From the NCBI GenBank assembly GCA_000695325.1, contig AVPN01000411.1, positions 20,257 through 53,451 of the forward strand: a stretch of DNA of 33,195 nt. The letters are read 5' to 3'. A program made the position numbers and the translations under genes. Under the pieces are notes generated by a model that was given only the letters and a program-made list of their open reading frames with translations, was not told the origin of the DNA and searched no databases. Within the stretch, counting starts at the first letter, position 1. Each line of letters begins with the position of its first letter. Of this stretch, positions 32,147-33,195 are shown piece by piece. The DNA is from Pleurobrachia bachei (taxonomy: Eukaryota; Ctenophora; Tentaculata; Cydippida; Pleurobrachiidae).

Positions 32147-32640
32147 GGGGTGGAGCTAAGACTGATTATATTACAGGGATTTGTAACTGTAAGGTTTTGG
32201 TGTTTGGAATTAGGACTAGGAGGTGGATCCTGGCACTGGGCGAGAACTTTATTCTTTGATATTTAACTGTGTGTATTTATTTTCAGAACCGATTTGAGTC
32301 TGAATTAATATGTTTTAATTAGTATCATGGTCGTCGAGCTATTCATACACGTTGAATCTAAAATCAGAGCATTAATGCACGCGTGTCACATGTCGCGGCG
32401 AAATATTTTAAAATAGGTTTCGTTTTGAGCCGCGCGATTTTGTTCTCAACCAAATGAAAGTTTCCAAAAACTCAAATTCTCTTCTCGACTTTTTAAACTT
32501 CGTAAACATGCTGTTGCCACTTGCTTGTTTCCACCTCTCCAGTCTCCCTCCATGTAATAATAAATAATAATAATATTGACAGTTTATATCCCGCACTCAC
32601 ACAGTTTATTTACAGACAACTCGTTTTCCTTCACTTTAAA
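32147..32640. other. EMC10 3' flank up to the retrotransposon fragment
   Basis: About 490 bases with no recognised gene. A short GC-rich patch (gcacgcgtgtcacatgtcgcggcg, in part 32378-32401) interrupts otherwise AT-rich DNA. The EMC10 3' UTR must lie in its first part. Confidence 0.4.
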
Positions 32641-32649
32641 GGGACTGCA

Positions 32650-33195
32650 GTAGACTGCCTGCTCCTAGCACGGTTCTCATGGATTGAATCATATCTTACT
32701 AATCGAACAGCTAGAGTAAAGATAGGTTCAGTCGAGTCAGAGGCAAGGTCTATCAGCATTGGTGTTCCTCAGGGTTCAATTCTGGGGCCTCTCTTATTTA
32801 TATTATATACGAGAGATCTGCAGAAAATAGCGGAACTATATGGGCTCAACCTGCATATGTATGCGGACGATTCTCAACTTTCGATATCTTTCACCCCAGA
32901 AACTTTTGATGATGTGATAAACAAAGTTCAGCGCTGCGTATCTCACATTCGTCTCTGGATGACACAGAACCTGTTGAAGTTGAACCCAGATAAAACAGAA
33001 GTTCTTATCCTACGGAACAAATGGGACAAGTCTACAAGTGATGCCACACTCAACATTGTACAAGAAGAAACGGAAGTCAAACAAGTAGCTAAGAAATAAG
33101 AATCTCGGTGTTATGGTCGACAGCGAACTCACAATGTCCCAGCAAGTTTCCAGAGTTGTTCAGTCGTGCAACTACCAACTCGTCAACATGTGGAG
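32650..33195 (+). pseudogene. LINE reverse transcriptase fragment, 5'-truncated and frameshifted
   Basis: The plus strand encodes the core of a non-LTR reverse transcriptase: FSWIESYLTNRT, the GVPQGSILGPLLFILYTRDL block and the YADD catalytic box, then LLKLNPDKTEVL. Sequence before about 32650 does not continue the fingers/palm part or the endonuclease, so the copy is truncated at its 5' side, as LINE insertions often are. The frame stops at TAA (33097-33099), but homologous sequence (NLGVMVDSELTM) continues in another frame from 33101, which shows a frameshift. The window ends inside the copy. It is CR1-like in style. It cannot be compared with the element at 1-1790 because the two cover different parts. 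This is a dead copy. Confidence 0.88.

Noticed and set aside
1-33195. CRISPR arrays, bacterial operons, tRNA or rRNA genes
   Set aside because: No spaced direct repeats of CRISPR type, no cloverleaf recognised by eye and no rRNA-like sequence. The window is spliced animal DNA throughout.

Overview
This window is animal nuclear DNA. Almost every gene is cut into short exons by GT-AG introns, base composition is AT-leaning, and the recognisable genes are conserved eukaryotic ones in metazoan form: ALG12, NUP155, CAB39/MO25, EMC10, a homeobox gene and a rhodopsin-type receptor. Short introns, a nested gene, several fold-back elements and blocks that look either allelic or tandemly duplicated suggest a compact, polymorphic invertebrate genome. 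A non-bilaterian such as a ctenophore or cnidarian is possible, but the species cannot be fixed from the sequence.

Layout. 1-1790 (-): 5' half of a non-LTR retrotransposon (zinc-knuckle ORF1, start of an endonuclease ORF2). 1911-2152 (-): first exon of a secreted F5/8-type-C (fucolectin-like) protein whose remaining exons are not in the window. 3127-10644 (+): ALG12 in ten exons, with exons 4-7 present twice and exon 8 three times. 10913-12553 (+): unrecognised single-pass coiled-coil membrane protein in six exons, ending in a perfect 63-nt palindrome that covers its stop codon. 13270-24170 (-): complete nucleoporin NUP155 in 21 exons. Its introns hold a TA-flanked fold-back element interrupted by a 736-base N gap (17840-19342) and an intronless homeobox gene (21272-21898, -). 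24508-25590 (+): intronless divergent seven-transmembrane receptor, head-to-head with NUP155. 26340-26610: GC-rich imperfect palindrome. 26972-30424 (+): CAB39/MO25 in nine exons. 30788-32146 (+): EMC10 in five exons. From about 32650 to the end (+): 5'-truncated, frameshifted reverse-transcriptase fragment.

For ALG12, NUP155, the coiled-coil gene, CAB39 and EMC10 I assembled the exons by hand. In each case the summed exons give a whole number of codons and an intact frame: 489, 1287, 242, 350 and 215 residues. The conserved genes are housekeeping functions with no pathway tie beyond ALG12 and EMC10 both acting at the ER membrane. I see no operon and no defence-like system. The points most worth a second look are the ALG12 exon-block duplication, the stop-codon palindrome with its host gene, the fold-back element around the gap, and the nested homeobox gene with serine at homeodomain position 50.
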